A stretch of 64,000 nt of DNA, from the NCBI RefSeq assembly GCF_017497985.1, contig NZ_JAGDFV010000007.1, positions 1 through 64,000 on the forward strand. Reading direction: 5' to 3'. Shown here one piece after another: positions 41,014 through 51,133 of the stretch. A program made the translations under genes and the position numbers. The notes below the pieces were generated by a model. The model saw only the letters and a list, made by a program, of their open reading frames with translations. It was not told the origin of the DNA and did no database searches. This DNA is from Meiothermus sp. CFH 77666 (lineage in GTDB: Bacteria; Deinococcota; Deinococci; Deinococcales; Thermaceae). The first letter of the stretch is position 1; every line of letters starts with the position of its first letter.

Positions 41014-41916
41014 ATGACCTTTAGCCTTACCCGAAAGAAAACCTACAGCCTGAGGCCCAACACCTTCTGGCTACTGGCCCCGGCTGTGCTGCTGCTGATC
41101 CTCTGGACGCAGATTCCCTTTGTCCTCACCCTCTACCACTCTTTTCGCCGCTTTAATCTGCTCAACCCCGAGCGGCAGGGCTTTGTGGGGCTGGAAAACT
41201 TCCACTCCCAACTCACCGACCCCATCTTCTGGACCGCGGTGCAGAACACCCTGGTGCTGGTGGGCTCGGTGCTTTTCGTCACAGTGGTTTTGGGGCTGGT
41301 GCTGGCGGTGCTCTTCTACCAGGACTTCCCCGGCAGACCCCTGGCCCGCACCCTGGTCATCTCGCCCTTTTTCGTGATGCCGGTGGTCTCGGCCCTGATC
41401 TGGAAGAACATGCTGATGCACCCGGTCTACGGGCTATTTGCCTGGATAGCCGAGCGCCTGGGACGGGAGCCCATTGACTGGTTGGCCGCATATCCCATGC
41501 CCTCCATCGTGCTGATGGTGGCCTGGCAGTGGACGCCCTTTGCTATGTTGCTCATCCTAACCGGCCTGCAGTCGCTCTCCAGGGAGCAGCTCGAGGCCGC
41601 CAAAATTGATGGAGCCAACGCCTGGCAGGAGTTCCGCTTCATCATCGTGCCCCACCTGGCCCAGACCCTGAGCGTGGTGGTGATGCTCGAGACCATCTTC
41701 CTGCTCACCATCTTCGCCGAGATATACGCCTCCACCTCCGGGGGGCCGGGCCTGGCCACCACCACCCTGCCGTATCTGATCTACCTCAAGGCCTTCGGCG
41801 AGTACCGCATCGGGGTGGCGGCGGCGGGAGCAGTCTTCGCGGTGATCCTGGCCAACATCGTGGCCATCTTTGTGCTGCGCATGATCGGGCGTAACCTGCA
41901 AGGAGGCCGCGCATGA
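41014..41916 (+). CDS. Polyol ABC transporter permease (SmoF/MtlF type)
   Basis: 300 residues with six membrane segments. FWLLAPAVLLLILWTQIPFV forms the first segment, and the EAA loop reads QLEAAKIDGANAWQEFRFII. Sequence after it (LLTIFAEIYASTSGGPGLAT) is typical of sorbitol/mannitol permeases. ATG 41014 gives the family N-terminus (MTFSLTRKKTYSLRPN). It overlaps the next permease gene by 4 nt (ATGA). Confidence 0.87.
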   Translation: MTFSLTRKKTYSLRPNTFWLLAPAVLLLILWTQIPFVLTLYHSFRRFNLLNPERQGFVGLENFHSQLTDPIFWTAVQNTLVLVGSVLFVTVVLGLVLAVLFYQDFPGRPLARTLVISPFFVMPVVSALIWKNMLMHPVYGLFAWIAERLGREPIDWLAAYPMPSIVLMVAWQWTPFAMLLILTGLQSLSREQLEAAKIDGANAWQEFRFIIVPHLAQTLSVVVMLETIFLLTIFAEIYASTSGGPGLATTTLPYLIYLKAFGEYRIGVAAAGAVFAVILANIVAIFVLRMIGRNLQGGRA

Positions 41917-42728
41917 GCCGCCGCATACGCTGGGAGCTGACCCTGCTGGCCTACCTGGCTGCCGGGGTGATGTTTTTCCCCATCTTCTGGCTCTTCCTAA
42001 CCGGCTTCAAGAGCGAGGGCGAGGCCATCGCCATCCCACCCCGGCTCTTCTTTCCCCCCACCCTGGAGAGCATCCAGGAAGCCCTTACCCGTAGCGACTA
42101 CGCCCAGCACTTCCTCAACTCCATCATCTCGGCCCTGGGCTCAACCCTGCTGGCCCTTCTGCTGGCCATTCCTGCGGCCTACGCCATGGCCTTCTACCCC
42201 ACCCCCCGCACCCAGGGTACCCTGCTGTGGATGATCAGCACCAAGATGATGCCGCCCGTCGGGGTGATCATCCCGGTGTATCTGATCTTCCGCGACCTGC
42301 GCTGGCTGGACAACGTCTGGGCCCTGGCCCTGATGTACGCCGTGATGAACCTGCCAGTGGTGATCTGGACGCTTTACGCCTACTTCCGTGAGGTGCCTCA
42401 CGAGATCATGGAGGCCGCGCGGGTGGATGGGGCCAGCACCGCCCAGGAGATGCTACAGGTGCTCCTGCCCGTCTCGGGGCCGGCCATCGCCTCGGCGGCC
42501 CTGCTGAGCATCATCCTGGCCTGGAACGAGAGCTTCTGGAGCCTCAACCTGACCGCAGCTCAGGCCTCACCGCTATCGGTTTACGTAGCCTCTTTCAAAA
42601 CCGCCGAGGGCCTCTTCTGGGCCAAGATGTCGGCGGCCTCGATGATCGCCGTCCTGCCGGTGATGGTCATGGGCTGGCTGGCCCAGCGGCAGTTGGTGCG
42701 GGGTCTCACCTTTGGAGCCATCAAATGA
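41913..42728 (+). CDS. Polyol ABC transporter permease (SmoG/MtlG type)
   Basis: 271 residues and six membrane segments. Typical stretches are PIFWLFLTGFKSEGEAIAIP, the EAA loop IMEAARVDGASTAQEMLQVL and LAWNESFWSLNLTAAQASPL, the last matching SmoG/MtlG. The gene is coupled to both neighbours by ATGA overlaps. No ATP-binding subunit gene is present in the operon, so a shared ATPase is implied. Confidence 0.88.
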   Translation: MSRRIRWELTLLAYLAAGVMFFPIFWLFLTGFKSEGEAIAIPPRLFFPPTLESIQEALTRSDYAQHFLNSIISALGSTLLALLLAIPAAYAMAFYPTPRTQGTLLWMISTKMMPPVGVIIPVYLIFRDLRWLDNVWALALMYAVMNLPVVIWTLYAYFREVPHEIMEAARVDGASTAQEMLQVLLPVSGPAIASAALLSIILAWNESFWSLNLTAAQASPLSVYVASFKTAEGLFWAKMSAASMIAVLPVMVMGWLAQRQLVRGLTFGAIK

Positions 42729-43735
42729 AAGCAGCCCTCATTACCCAACCCCGAACCCTGAAGCTAGCCAACCTCGAGGCCCCCCAGGCCGGACACGGCC
42801 AGGTGCGCGTCCGGGTAGGAGCCACAGGAGTCTGCGGCACCGACCTGCACCTCTTCGAGGGTCACTTTCATGCCCGGTTGCCCCTGGTGCCTGGCCACGA
42901 GATCGCCGGGGTCATTGACCAGGTGGGCCCCGGGGTGGAGGGGCTGCAGGAGGGCCAGCTTGTAGCCCTCGACCCGGTGGTGTCCTGCGGCCAGTGCTGG
43001 GCCTGCCGGCGCGGTCAGCGGCAACACTGCCTTCACTTTCAAGCCCTTGGGGTAACCCGGGCCGGGGGCTTCGCCGAGTACGTGGTGGCTCCGGCCCCGA
43101 ACGCCTACCCGGTGCAGGGCCTGAGCCCCGCTGAAGCAGCTTTCGCCGAACCGCTGGGTTGTGTGGCCTGGGGCATCCAGCGTCTAAGGCCCGAGCCGGG
43201 AAGCCGGGCCCTTCTGTTCGGGGCCGGTCCCATCGGGCTTCTGCTCATGCAAGCCCTGCTTATTTCGGGCGTGGCCCAGGTGGCGGTGGTGGATCCGGTG
43301 GCGGAGCGGCGCACCCTGGCCCTGAAGCTTGGGGCGAGCCACGCCCTGGCCCCCGGCGAGCCGACGCTCGACCTGGCACCCCACGGCTTCGACATTGTGG
43401 CCGAAGCCACTGGTGCACCCGCGGTAGTGGAGGCTATGCCACGCTACGCCGCGGTAGGGGGAAAGCTCCTTATCTTTGGGGTAGCTCCCGAGGAGGCCCG
43501 TGTTCAGGTCAGCCCCTACGACCTGTTCCAGCGCGACCTGAGCCTTATCGGCAGCTTCTCCCTCAACGGAACCCTTCCCACCGCCCTGGCCTGGCTCGAG
43601 AGTGGGCGGGTTCAGGTGGGCTCCCTCATCAGCCACCGTCTACCCCTGGAGGGCCTCGAGCAGGCCCTGGCCTATAAGGAACACCCCGGCATGGCGAGTG
43701 CTCTCAAGGTGCTTATCGAGCCGGGGCAATCTTGA
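42725..43735 (+). CDS. Zinc-dependent polyol/alcohol dehydrogenase (MDR superfamily)
   Basis: 336 residues. Catalytic zinc ligands are visible as Cys in GATGVCGTDLHLFEGH, His-Glu in LVPGHEIAGVI and Glu in AAFAEPLGCVAWG. The structural zinc Cys cluster is CGQCWACRRGQRQHC. The cofactor motif is LFGAGPIGLLLMQA. Relatives include sorbitol, L-arabitol and threonine dehydrogenases. It would oxidise an imported polyol to a ketose. The start overlaps the permease gene by 4 nt. Confidence 0.87.
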   Translation: MKAALITQPRTLKLANLEAPQAGHGQVRVRVGATGVCGTDLHLFEGHFHARLPLVPGHEIAGVIDQVGPGVEGLQEGQLVALDPVVSCGQCWACRRGQRQHCLHFQALGVTRAGGFAEYVVAPAPNAYPVQGLSPAEAAFAEPLGCVAWGIQRLRPEPGSRALLFGAGPIGLLLMQALLISGVAQVAVVDPVAERRTLALKLGASHALAPGEPTLDLAPHGFDIVAEATGAPAVVEAMPRYAAVGGKLLIFGVAPEEARVQVSPYDLFQRDLSLIGSFSLNGTLPTALAWLESGRVQVGSLISHRLPLEGLEQALAYKEHPGMASALKVLIEPGQS

Positions 43736-43756
43736 ACAGGGAAGTTGGTGCACAGC

Positions 43757-44526
<770 letters not shown>

Positions 44527-44533
<7 letters not shown>

Positions 44534-45513
44534 ACCGAAGGCTAACGCTCCAGGGCCCCCATCATCTGGCCTGGGTGGAGGAGCCCTATCCCACCCCAGG
44601 CCCTGGCGAGGCCCTCCTGAAACCCCTGGCAGTAGGCGTCTGCGGCTCCGATCTGCACGTCTATGAAGGGCTTCACCCCTTTGTGCGCTACCCGGTCTAC
44701 CCCGGCCACGAGGTGGCCGCTCAGGTGCTGGCTGTTGGCCCCGAGGCTGAACCAGGCTGGGTGGGGGCCCGGGTGGCCCTCGAGCCCTCCCTGACCTGCG
44801 GCCATTGCCCACAGTGCCGGAGCGGGCGCTACAACATCTGCCAGAACCTGCGGGTGATGGGCTTCCAGGCCCCAGGGGCCATGTCGTCGGTCTTCGTAGC
44901 GCCGATCGAGAAACTCCACCGCCTGCCCGAGACCCTGAGCGCCGAGCAGGGAGCTATGGTGGAGCCCCTGGCGGTGGCCGTTCACGCGGTGGCCCTCACT
45001 GCGGTGCAGGGGCGGGAAGTGGCAGTGCTGGGGGCTGGCACCATCGGCCTGTTGGTGGGCCAGGTGGCCCAGGCCTACGGGGCGGCCTCGGTGGAGGTGG
45101 TGGATCCGTTGGAACCTCGCCGCCGCTTTGCCGAGGAACTGGGCCTGAGAAGCAAAAGCCCCGACGCCAGCCACTACGAGGTAATCTTCGAGTGTGTTGG
45201 CAACGAGAAAGCCCTGGAAGGAGCCATTCAGGCCTGCCACAAGGGGGGGGAGGTGGTGGTAGCAGGAGTTTTCGGGCGCCCGGCCTGCATCAGCGCCGGG
45301 TTGGTGCAGGACTGGGAGCTTACCCTGCGGGGTAGCTTGATGTATACCTTCCGCGACTACCAGGAGGCCCTGCGCCTGTTGGCTCAAGGCTGCGTGCGGG
45401 TAGAGCCCCTCATCACCCACCGCTTTCCCCTGGGGGAAGCCCAGGAGGCCTTCGCCGCAGCCTTGCGGCGCGAAGAGGCGGTGAAAGTCATCCTCGAGGG
45501 CCGTGGATTCTAG
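44527..45513 (+). CDS. Second zinc-dependent alcohol/polyol dehydrogenase
   Basis: 328 residues. Catalytic zinc site: [41 protein letters not shown]. Structural zinc: [15 protein letters not shown]. Cofactor site: [15 protein letters not shown]. It resembles L-idonate, galactitol and xylitol dehydrogenases and is the last gene of the operon. Three dehydrogenases in one operon suggest several polyols, or successive oxidation and reduction steps, converge on the kinase substrate. The stop lies 5 nt from the end of the convergent histidine kinase gene. Confidence 0.85.
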
Positions 45514-45518
45514 TCAAT

Positions 45519-46778
45519 TCAAGCTCTGGCCCCCGGCAACCAGAGGCCCACTCGAGCCCCCCCCTCAGGGCGATTCTCGGCCTGGGTTCGGCCCCCCATG
45601 ACCTGGGCTATGGCCGCCACCAGGGCCAGCCCCAGGCCCACCCCCTCGCTCTGGTCGCTTTTGACAAAAGCCTCGAAGGCCCTGGGCAGCACCTCGGGCC
45701 GGAAGCCGGGGCCCCGGTCGCAGGCCCAGAGCCAGACGCCCCCCTGCGCGGCCTCGAGCACCAGCTTCTCCAGACCCCCGGCGTGCTTCTGGGCGTTCTG
45801 AATAAGGTTATCCACGGCCACCGAAAGCAGCCTGGGGTCGGCCTCCACCCAGCCGCTTCCCTCGACTCGCAGCCCGCGTTGCTCGAGAAAGCTTTTTAAG
45901 TCCAGCGGCGCTGTCGGTACCCGGCCCTGGCCTTCCAGCCGCGCCAGGGTCAGCAAACCCTCCAGCAGCAACTCCATGCGCCGCGCCTCGCGCAGTGCGC
46001 CCTCGGTGGCCCGGGGTTCCCCAGGCCGGCGCTGCAACACCTCCAGGTAGCCCTTCAGGGCCGTCAGGGGGTTGCGCAACTCGTGCGAAGCCCCATAGGC
46101 AAAACGCCGGGCGGCTTGCTCCTGCACTTTGAGCCGGTGCAGGGCGGTTTGGAGCTCGCCCATCAGGGTGTTCATGGCCCGAACCGCCGGGCGGGCTTCG
46201 GGAAGCTTTGGGGCTGGGAGCGGCTCGAGGTTTTCAGCGCTGCGCCGGGCCAGTTCCCGCGAAACCGTGTCCAGCGGACGCAGCGACCGGGAAAGACCCC
46301 AGGCCCCCACCGCAAAGGCCAGCAAGGCCAGCAAACCCCCCAGGCCAAGGTAGATTTGCAGTAAGCGCTGCGGCAGGGCAGCCACTTCTTCCAGGGGCGT
46401 GCCCAGGCCCAGTCCCCCCTCGTCGCTGGGCAACGCTACCCAGAGCCAGTTATCCCGAATCTGACGAAAGCTCTGGCCCTGGGATAGCGCCTGCTCGAGG
46501 CCCTCGGGGAGTTGGTAATCGCCCAGGTCGGTGTAGGCTATGCGCCCTTCGGCGCTCAGGATAAACCCCACCCCGCCAAACTCCTGCACCACCTGGGCTA
46601 AGTCCTGAATGCGCACCCGCCCCTGGCTGACCAGAAAACCCAGCCGGAAGAGGGCGGCCCGCTCAAGGGTGTCCTGCACGGTGCGCTGGGCCTGCCGAAC
46701 GGTCAAAACACCCAGCGGAACCCAGAGCAAAGCCAGGGCCAGCAGAAGCCACAGCAGGAGGCGCAGACGGAGGGTCAT
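45519..46778 (-). CDS. Sensor histidine kinase
   Basis: 419 residues. Two membrane segments (about 6-26 and 143-165) flank an extracytoplasmic sensor of about 115 residues, followed by a HAMP-like linker (SRSLRPLDTVSRELARRS). The H-box is FAYGASHELRNPLTALKGYL. The N-box is NLIQNAQKHA, G1 CDRGPGFRPEVL and G2 GVGLGLALVAAIAQVMGG. It is paired with the response regulator gene on the same strand 69 nt upstream. The signal is unknown. Confidence 0.9.
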   Translation of the reverse strand: MTLRLRLLLWLLLALALLWVPLGVLTVRQAQRTVQDTLERAALFRLGFLVSQGRVRIQDLAQVVQEFGGVGFILSAEGRIAYTDLGDYQLPEGLEQALSQGQSFRQIRDNWLWVALPSDEGGLGLGTPLEEVAALPQRLLQIYLGLGGLLALLAFAVGAWGLSRSLRPLDTVSRELARRSAENLEPLPAPKLPEARPAVRAMNTLMGELQTALHRLKVQEQAARRFAYGASHELRNPLTALKGYLEVLQRRPGEPRATEGALREARRMELLLEGLLTLARLEGQGRVPTAPLDLKSFLEQRGLRVEGSGWVEADPRLLSVAVDNLIQNAQKHAGGLEKLVLEAAQGGVWLWACDRGPGFRPEVLPRAFEAFVKSDQSEGVGLGLALVAAIAQVMGGRTQAENRPEGGARVGLWLPGARA

Positions 46779-46847
46779 GGGGAGGGGTTAGGAGACAGGG
46801 GTCGGGGGTCAGCGCAAAAGGGGTGAGTTCTATGCTGTGGGCCTCGC

Positions 46848-47495
46848 TTACTTCCTCAAGATATAGCCATGTCCCCGCAAGGTGTGGAGCAGCGGGGGTT
46901 CGCCCAGCGCCCGGCGCAGCGCCGAGAGGTGTACCTCGAGGGTGTTGGGTTCGACCTCCTCGCCCCAGACCCGCTGCATCAGGGTTTCCTTGGGCAAGAG
47001 GCGCTCGGCGTGCTCCAGGAAACACTGCAGAATCTGCAAGGCTTTGGGTGAAAGCTCTAAAGGCCGCTCCCCCCGGCGGGCCTCCATTTTGCGCGGATAC
47101 AGCACCACATCGGCGTAGGAGAGTACCTCCTCGCTGCGCTTGCTGCGGCGCAGCAGGGCCTCGAGGCGGGCCACCAGTTCCGCCAGGGCGTAGGGTTTGA
47201 CCAGGTAGTCGTCGGCCCCTTCGCGCAGGCCCTTGACCCGCCACTCCACCTCGTCCAGGGCCGTGAGCATCAGCACCGGCACCGCACTCACCCTGCGTAT
47301 CTCGCGCAAAACCCCAAACCCATCGCCCCCTGGCAACAGCACATCCAGCACCACCACCTCCGGGCCCTCGGCCAGCCTGCGCAAACCCTCGGCGCCATTA
47401 GCCGCCTCCAGTACCTGGTAGCCCTCGAGTTCCAACCCCAAGCGCAGCGCCTCGCGCACCCCCCGATCGTCTTCAATCAGCAGCACCAGGGCCAT
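46848..47495 (-). CDS. OmpR-family response regulator
   Basis: 215 residues. Receiver domain: acidic pair in LLIEDDRG, phospho-acceptor Asp in VVVLDVLLPGGDGFG, Thr in LMLTALD, and Lys in DDYLVKPYALAEL. The DNA-binding winged helix follows (LELSPKALQILQCFLEHAER; LEVHLSALRRALGEPPLLHT). The start is ATG 47495. It is first in a two-gene unit with the histidine kinase. A class B heptamer tract lies 48 nt upstream. Confidence 0.92.
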   Translation of the reverse strand: MALVLLIEDDRGVREALRLGLELEGYQVLEAANGAEGLRRLAEGPEVVVLDVLLPGGDGFGVLREIRRVSAVPVLMLTALDEVEWRVKGLREGADDYLVKPYALAELVARLEALLRRSKRSEEVLSYADVVLYPRKMEARRGERPLELSPKALQILQCFLEHAERLLPKETLMQRVWGEEVEPNTLEVHLSALRRALGEPPLLHTLRGHGYILRK

Positions 47496-47542
47496 AAGGC
47501 TATTCTGGCAGACCCAGGCTGAGCTTGTAAAAAGAGCCGAAA

Positions 47543-47586
47543 GCCCATTGCTGATAGCCAAGCTCAGGTTGCGCCAATGGCTGACA
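47543..47586. repeat. Heptamer repeat tract, class B (3 + 2 units)
   Basis: GCCCATT, GCTGATA, GCCAAGC, a 9-nt break, then GCCAATG and GCTGACA. The tract lies between the response regulator and TetR genes. Confidence 0.65.
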
Positions 47587-47603
47587 GCAAAAAATCCGGC
47601 TTA

Positions 47604-48146
47604 CTATGGGTCGCTCTGTTGGGGCAGACCCCGCACAAAAAGGTCTACCCCTTCTTTCAAGAGCAGCTCCAGCGAAAAACCCGGCATGTGCTGCGCGGTC
47701 ATGTACGCCCCGTGTACGATCGAAGCGAACACCACCGCGAGCGCTCTACCGTGTCCGGGCGACTCCTCCTCCAGAACACCGGCCAGTTGTTCGATGCCTC
47801 GACGCATGGCTGCAAGGGCCAGCAGCACCGCTTCCTGATCGCCCCCCCGGCGGCCCGAGTGGGCGGTCATGAGGGCGGTAAGCGGTTCCACCTGTCCACG
47901 GTAGGCCAGGGCCAGGGCCATCAGACGCTCGTGCAGGGTGCCGGGGCGCGAAAGGGCCCGCTGGGTCTCCTGGAAGCCCTCCTCGAGCAAAGCCTCCAGC
48001 AAAGCCCGTTTGGAAGCGAAGTGGTGATAGACTGCCGCTTTGGTCAGACCCAGGGTTCGGGCCAGGTCTTCCAGGCTGGTCGCCGCATACCCGCGCTCTG
48101 CAAACGCTTTGCGGGCCTTTTGCAGGAGAGCCTGGCGGGTGTCCAT
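47604..48146 (-). CDS. TetR-family transcriptional regulator
   Basis: 180 residues. The N-terminal helix-turn-helix (YAATSLEDLARTLGLTKAAV, then YHHFASKRALLEALLEEGF) is typical of TetR. The C-terminal ligand-binding helices are not distinctive. A TACGCT box ends 8 nt before the ATG, so the message may be leaderless. The target may be its own promoter or the barrel-protein gene upstream on the same strand; two small dyads lie at 48182-48208. Confidence 0.87.
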   Translation of the reverse strand: MDTRQALLQKARKAFAERGYAATSLEDLARTLGLTKAAVYHHFASKRALLEALLEEGFQETQRALSRPGTLHERLMALALAYRGQVEPLTALMTAHSGRRGGDQEAVLLALAAMRRGIEQLAGVLEEESPGHGRALAVVFASIVHGAYMTAQHMPGFSLELLLKEGVDLFVRGLPQQSDP

Positions 48147-48181
48147 GTCGCTACAGCGTACGCCCCTTTTTTCCTATCCCG

Positions 48182-48208
48182 GTGTAGTTTCTACAACAGA
48201 AATTTCTA
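48182..48208. promoter_or_regulatory. Paired dyads upstream of tetR-type gene
   Basis: TGTAG-TTT-CTACA and AGAAATTTCT lie next to each other in the 72-nt gap before the TetR-type gene. Both are perfect dyads and are candidate repressor sites. Confidence 0.4.
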
Positions 48209-48218
48209 ATAGCGCAGT

Positions 48219-48701
48219 TCAAAAGAGGTAGTTGACCCCAAAGCGAATCTGGATTCCGAAAGCCGTGCCGTAAATCCCGGTGGCATCCGAGGCCAGATAA
48301 AAGGTCGGGACGGCTTCGGCAAACAGGCCCGCATCACTGGCGGTGCTGTAATTCACCCCGGCCAGACCCCGAATCCCGAAAAAGTTCAGGGCGCCCAAAC
48401 CCACCCAGTTGCCGCCAATCCCCCCATAGGGCAGCAGCCGACCCACCCCAAACGGGAACAGCAGGTCGGCCCCCAGCTCCAAAAAGCTGGGACTCACCCC
48501 AATCCCCAGATTGGCCCTGGCCCCAAGGCCACCCCCGAAGTTGTAGCTCCCCGCCTGCAATATCAGGCTGGTGAGGGGGGTGCCTTCCACCCACTGAAAC
48601 ACCAGGCTGGCCCCCGCAAAAGGCTTGGAACTTTGCGCGAAGGCCCCCAGACCCCCACACAGCAGCAGCACCACCACCAAACGTTTGACCATAGGTTTCA
48701 T
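48219..48701 (-). CDS. Small exported beta-barrel-like protein, function unknown
   Basis: 160 residues with a signal peptide (about 1-23, VVVLLLCGGLGAFAQ). The rest is rich in Gly, Phe and alternating strands (LGARANLGIGVSPSFLELGA) and ends GIQIRFGVNYLF. A C-terminal Phe after alternating residues is the usual outer-membrane insertion signal. It resembles small Thermus/Meiothermus surface proteins but matches no family I can name. It is upstream of and on the same strand as the TetR gene. Confidence 0.65.
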   Translation of the reverse strand: MKPMVKRLVVVLLLCGGLGAFAQSSKPFAGASLVFQWVEGTPLTSLILQAGSYNFGGGLGARANLGIGVSPSFLELGADLLFPFGVGRLLPYGGIGGNWVGLGALNFFGIRGLAGVNYSTASDAGLFAEAVPTFYLASDATGIYGTAFGIQIRFGVNYLF

Positions 48702-48793
48702 TTTATGGGGACATCTCCGCGAGGTTGGGCGTCCGGTGGGTTACATAAAGATTTCATTAGCTAGCCTTAAGACTTTCCAAAAGCCTTTCTCCC

Positions 48794-48799
48794 TACACT
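48794..48799 (+). promoter_or_regulatory. -10 box of a leaderless transcript (lipoprotein gene)
   Basis: TACACT, 7 nt before ATG 48807. Confidence 0.55.
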
Positions 48800-48806
48800 G
48801 CCATTT

Positions 48807-49256
48807 ATGCGCTCATCCTACCTGGCTGTGTTACTGCTAACACCGCTGCTGGCGGCCTGTAGCGGGCAGAGCGTATTCAGACCCCCCGGCAACCCGGGCT
48901 CGCCGCCGCCACCCCCCGCACCCGGCGAAAGCTTTAGCATGGCCGCCGATACCTTCAGCCTCCCCAGGGGTGGCAGCGCCGACCTGACGGTGAGGGTCAC
49001 CTTCAACAACACCAGTGTGACAAGCGTCTCCTTGAAGTACCAGAGCAACACGGCGGGCCTCGAGGTCACACCCATCGAGCAAAGCGCCGCTCGGGGAAGC
49101 TCCAATACCCAGACCGCCACCTTTCGCGTGACCGACCGCAACGTAGACCCCCTGGAGAAAAAACCCTTTTTCTACATCTACGGGGTTGCCTGCACCAACA
49201 ACGGATGCAGTGGCCAGTCGCAGCGGAGCATTACGGTGCAGTGGAGCATGCCCTGA
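48807..49256 (+). CDS. Small lipoprotein, function unknown
   Basis: 149 residues. The signal peptide ends in the lipobox LLAACSGQ, so the mature protein should be lipid-anchored. A proline-rich spacer (PPGNPGSPPPPPAPGE) is followed by one beta-rich domain with ADLTVRVTFNN and SVSLKYQSNTAGLEVTP, suggestive of an immunoglobulin-like fold. Two Cys near the end (VACTNNGCSG) may form a disulfide. TACACT ends 7 nt before the ATG, with no Shine-Dalgarno. Confidence 0.7.
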   Translation: MRSSYLAVLLLTPLLAACSGQSVFRPPGNPGSPPPPPAPGESFSMAADTFSLPRGGSADLTVRVTFNNTSVTSVSLKYQSNTAGLEVTPIEQSAARGSSNTQTATFRVTDRNVDPLEKKPFFYIYGVACTNNGCSGQSQRSITVQWSMP

Positions 49257-49262
49257 TCGAAA

Positions 49263-49296
49263 CCCCGGCGAGACCCCTCATCCCGCCGGGGATTTT
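49263..49296. terminator. Bidirectional terminator between convergent lipoprotein genes
   Basis: CCCCGGCG (49263-49270) pairs with CGCCGGGG (49284-49291), loop 13 nt, followed by ATTTT on the plus strand and GTTTC on the minus strand. Confidence 0.65.
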
Positions 49297-49305
49297 GCTG
49301 GATGC

Positions 49306-50886
49306 TCAGTTGATCGTGCCGAGCGCCCCCTCGAGCTCCACGTCCTGGGTGTGTCCGCTCCGCACGTAAAGCCCCCGCCAGGCGTCCTCGGTGGTGAAAA
49401 AGCCGTCTAAGCGCAGGTCGGTGCCGGGCTTGATGTACTGCTTCAGGGGGCCGGTGCCCGAGCTGCGGTCACCCGCAATGTAGGGGCCATCGCCGTAGAG
49501 GTTGGTCTCGAAGTAGCCGTCGCCATCGGGGTCGAGTTCGGGTTTGTAGCGCAGGCGCAGGTTCATGATTTGCAAGGTGCGCCGGGTGCTCGAGGCGTTG
49601 TTGGTTACCAGATCGGTGCAGTTCAAGGCGTTGCAGGCGGTGGCGGGGTTCTGGATGTCGATGCCCATCCCAGGGCCGCTAAACTCCATGCCCAGCGCCC
49701 TCACCAGGCCACCGTCCCACTGCTCGTAGCCCGAGTTGTTGGCCGCAATGCGGATGCGCTTGGAAGCCCGGGTGCTCTGTACCTGCTGGCCAATCTGCTC
49801 CTGGTTAACCTGCGCCCCGGTGCGGGGGTCGGTGCAGGTGTTGGCGAAGAAGGGGTTGTCGCCCTGGTTCTGCCTCGAGGCGCCGAAGTCGCCCTTATAG
49901 TTGAGCTCGGCCAGCTTCTCGCCGGTGCGCCAGCGGGTCGCCACCACCACCACCGTGTGGAAGCGGGCGCAAACCCGCTGATCGGTGCTGGTCTCGGAGT
50001 GGATGTTGATATACCAGCCAATCTCACCATCGCGGATGGCAAACCCCTTGAACCCCTCGGCCCGCTCGGGCTGGTTGTTGGTGTACTGGGCCGTGTAGAG
50101 GAAGGGGGCCTGGTAACCAATCAAGCCGGGGTCGGAGTTGTGGTCGTGGCGGTAGTAGCACCAGTACACCGGGTCGATCTGGGGATGCCAACCCGGGTAA
50201 TTGCGGCCGTCGGGGCCTCTGGCTATCCAGAGGTTATCCAGCCAGGAGGGACAGGTGGTGTTGGGCACGGGCCGCTCGGTAATGCCGGTGGGCAGGGCCG
50301 GTTCGGCGGAGGGCTGCCCGTTGCCCTCGGCCAGCAGCACCCAGTACTCCCCTTTGCCTTCGGGGGAACCCAGGGTTACCTCACCGGCCCGGAAAGTACG
50401 GGTGTAGGTGTTGAACTTCTTGCCGTCGGCAGCGGTGGTCTCGCCCCGGCGCCAGCCCGAGAGCCAGAGCGCGGAGTGCTCCCAGGCCACCACCACCGTG
50501 GCCTCGCGGGTCAGGTAGAGGCGTAGCCAGTCCGCGCGGGTAGAGCTGGAGCCGGGGGCATCCAGAAGGTCCCAGCCTGCATACTGGCTAAAGCGCGGCC
50601 CGGAAGCCTGGTTGGGGTTGTTGGGGTTGCGGTTTTTGTCGGCCTGGCGGGGCCAGTAACGCAGACCGCCATAGTTGGCCCGCAGTTTGCCAGCATCCTC
50701 ACTCACCACCACATAGCGTGAAAGCAGAGTAAGGGGCTGGCCGGTGGGGTGCCGGGTTAGCGGCTCGGCCAGGAATGGGCCACTGGAGCTATCGGGGGTG
50801 GGGTTATCGGTGTACTCCCCACTGCTACAGGCGCCTAGCCACAGCCCCAAGCCCCCCAGCAGCGAAAGCATCTTCATTCGTTGCAT
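49306..50886 (-). CDS. Large exported lipoprotein, function unknown
   Basis: 526 residues. The signal peptide and lipobox (LLGGLGLWLGACSSGE) predict a lipid anchor. The body is Trp- and Tyr-rich and resembles no enzyme I recognise. Notable stretches are YGGLRYWPRQADKNRNPNNP, DPVYWCYYRHDHNSDPGLIG and a possible calcium loop ELDPDGDGYFETN. The start is ATG 50886 with GGGAGGA upstream. It is convergent with the small lipoprotein gene and shares a terminator with it. It could be a surface or spore-coat-like structural protein, but no function is supported. Confidence 0.65.
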   Translation of the reverse strand: MQRMKMLSLLGGLGLWLGACSSGEYTDNPTPDSSSGPFLAEPLTRHPTGQPLTLLSRYVVVSEDAGKLRANYGGLRYWPRQADKNRNPNNPNQASGPRFSQYAGWDLLDAPGSSSTRADWLRLYLTREATVVVAWEHSALWLSGWRRGETTAADGKKFNTYTRTFRAGEVTLGSPEGKGEYWVLLAEGNGQPSAEPALPTGITERPVPNTTCPSWLDNLWIARGPDGRNYPGWHPQIDPVYWCYYRHDHNSDPGLIGYQAPFLYTAQYTNNQPERAEGFKGFAIRDGEIGWYINIHSETSTDQRVCARFHTVVVVATRWRTGEKLAELNYKGDFGASRQNQGDNPFFANTCTDPRTGAQVNQEQIGQQVQSTRASKRIRIAANNSGYEQWDGGLVRALGMEFSGPGMGIDIQNPATACNALNCTDLVTNNASSTRRTLQIMNLRLRYKPELDPDGDGYFETNLYGDGPYIAGDRSSGTGPLKQYIKPGTDLRLDGFFTTEDAWRGLYVRSGHTQDVELEGALGTIN

Positions 50887-51133
50887 CTTGTCCTCCCGTG
50901 TGCTGGCTCGAGTTGCAAACAACCCTTAGCCCCCAAAGTACAAGGACTTTTGACCGTTACTTTTCTGGATTAACCGCAGCTTAAGAAACGGAACCGAGTC
51001 GGCTCAGAAAGCCCTAACCGAACTCACAAACACCTCTCCGGGGCGTTACTTTCTTAAGGGCCAAACGTGGGCCTGGCTGCAATGGCTGCCGTGGGCGTAA
51101 CGCACCCGAGGATTGCGTAGAATACATGAGCGC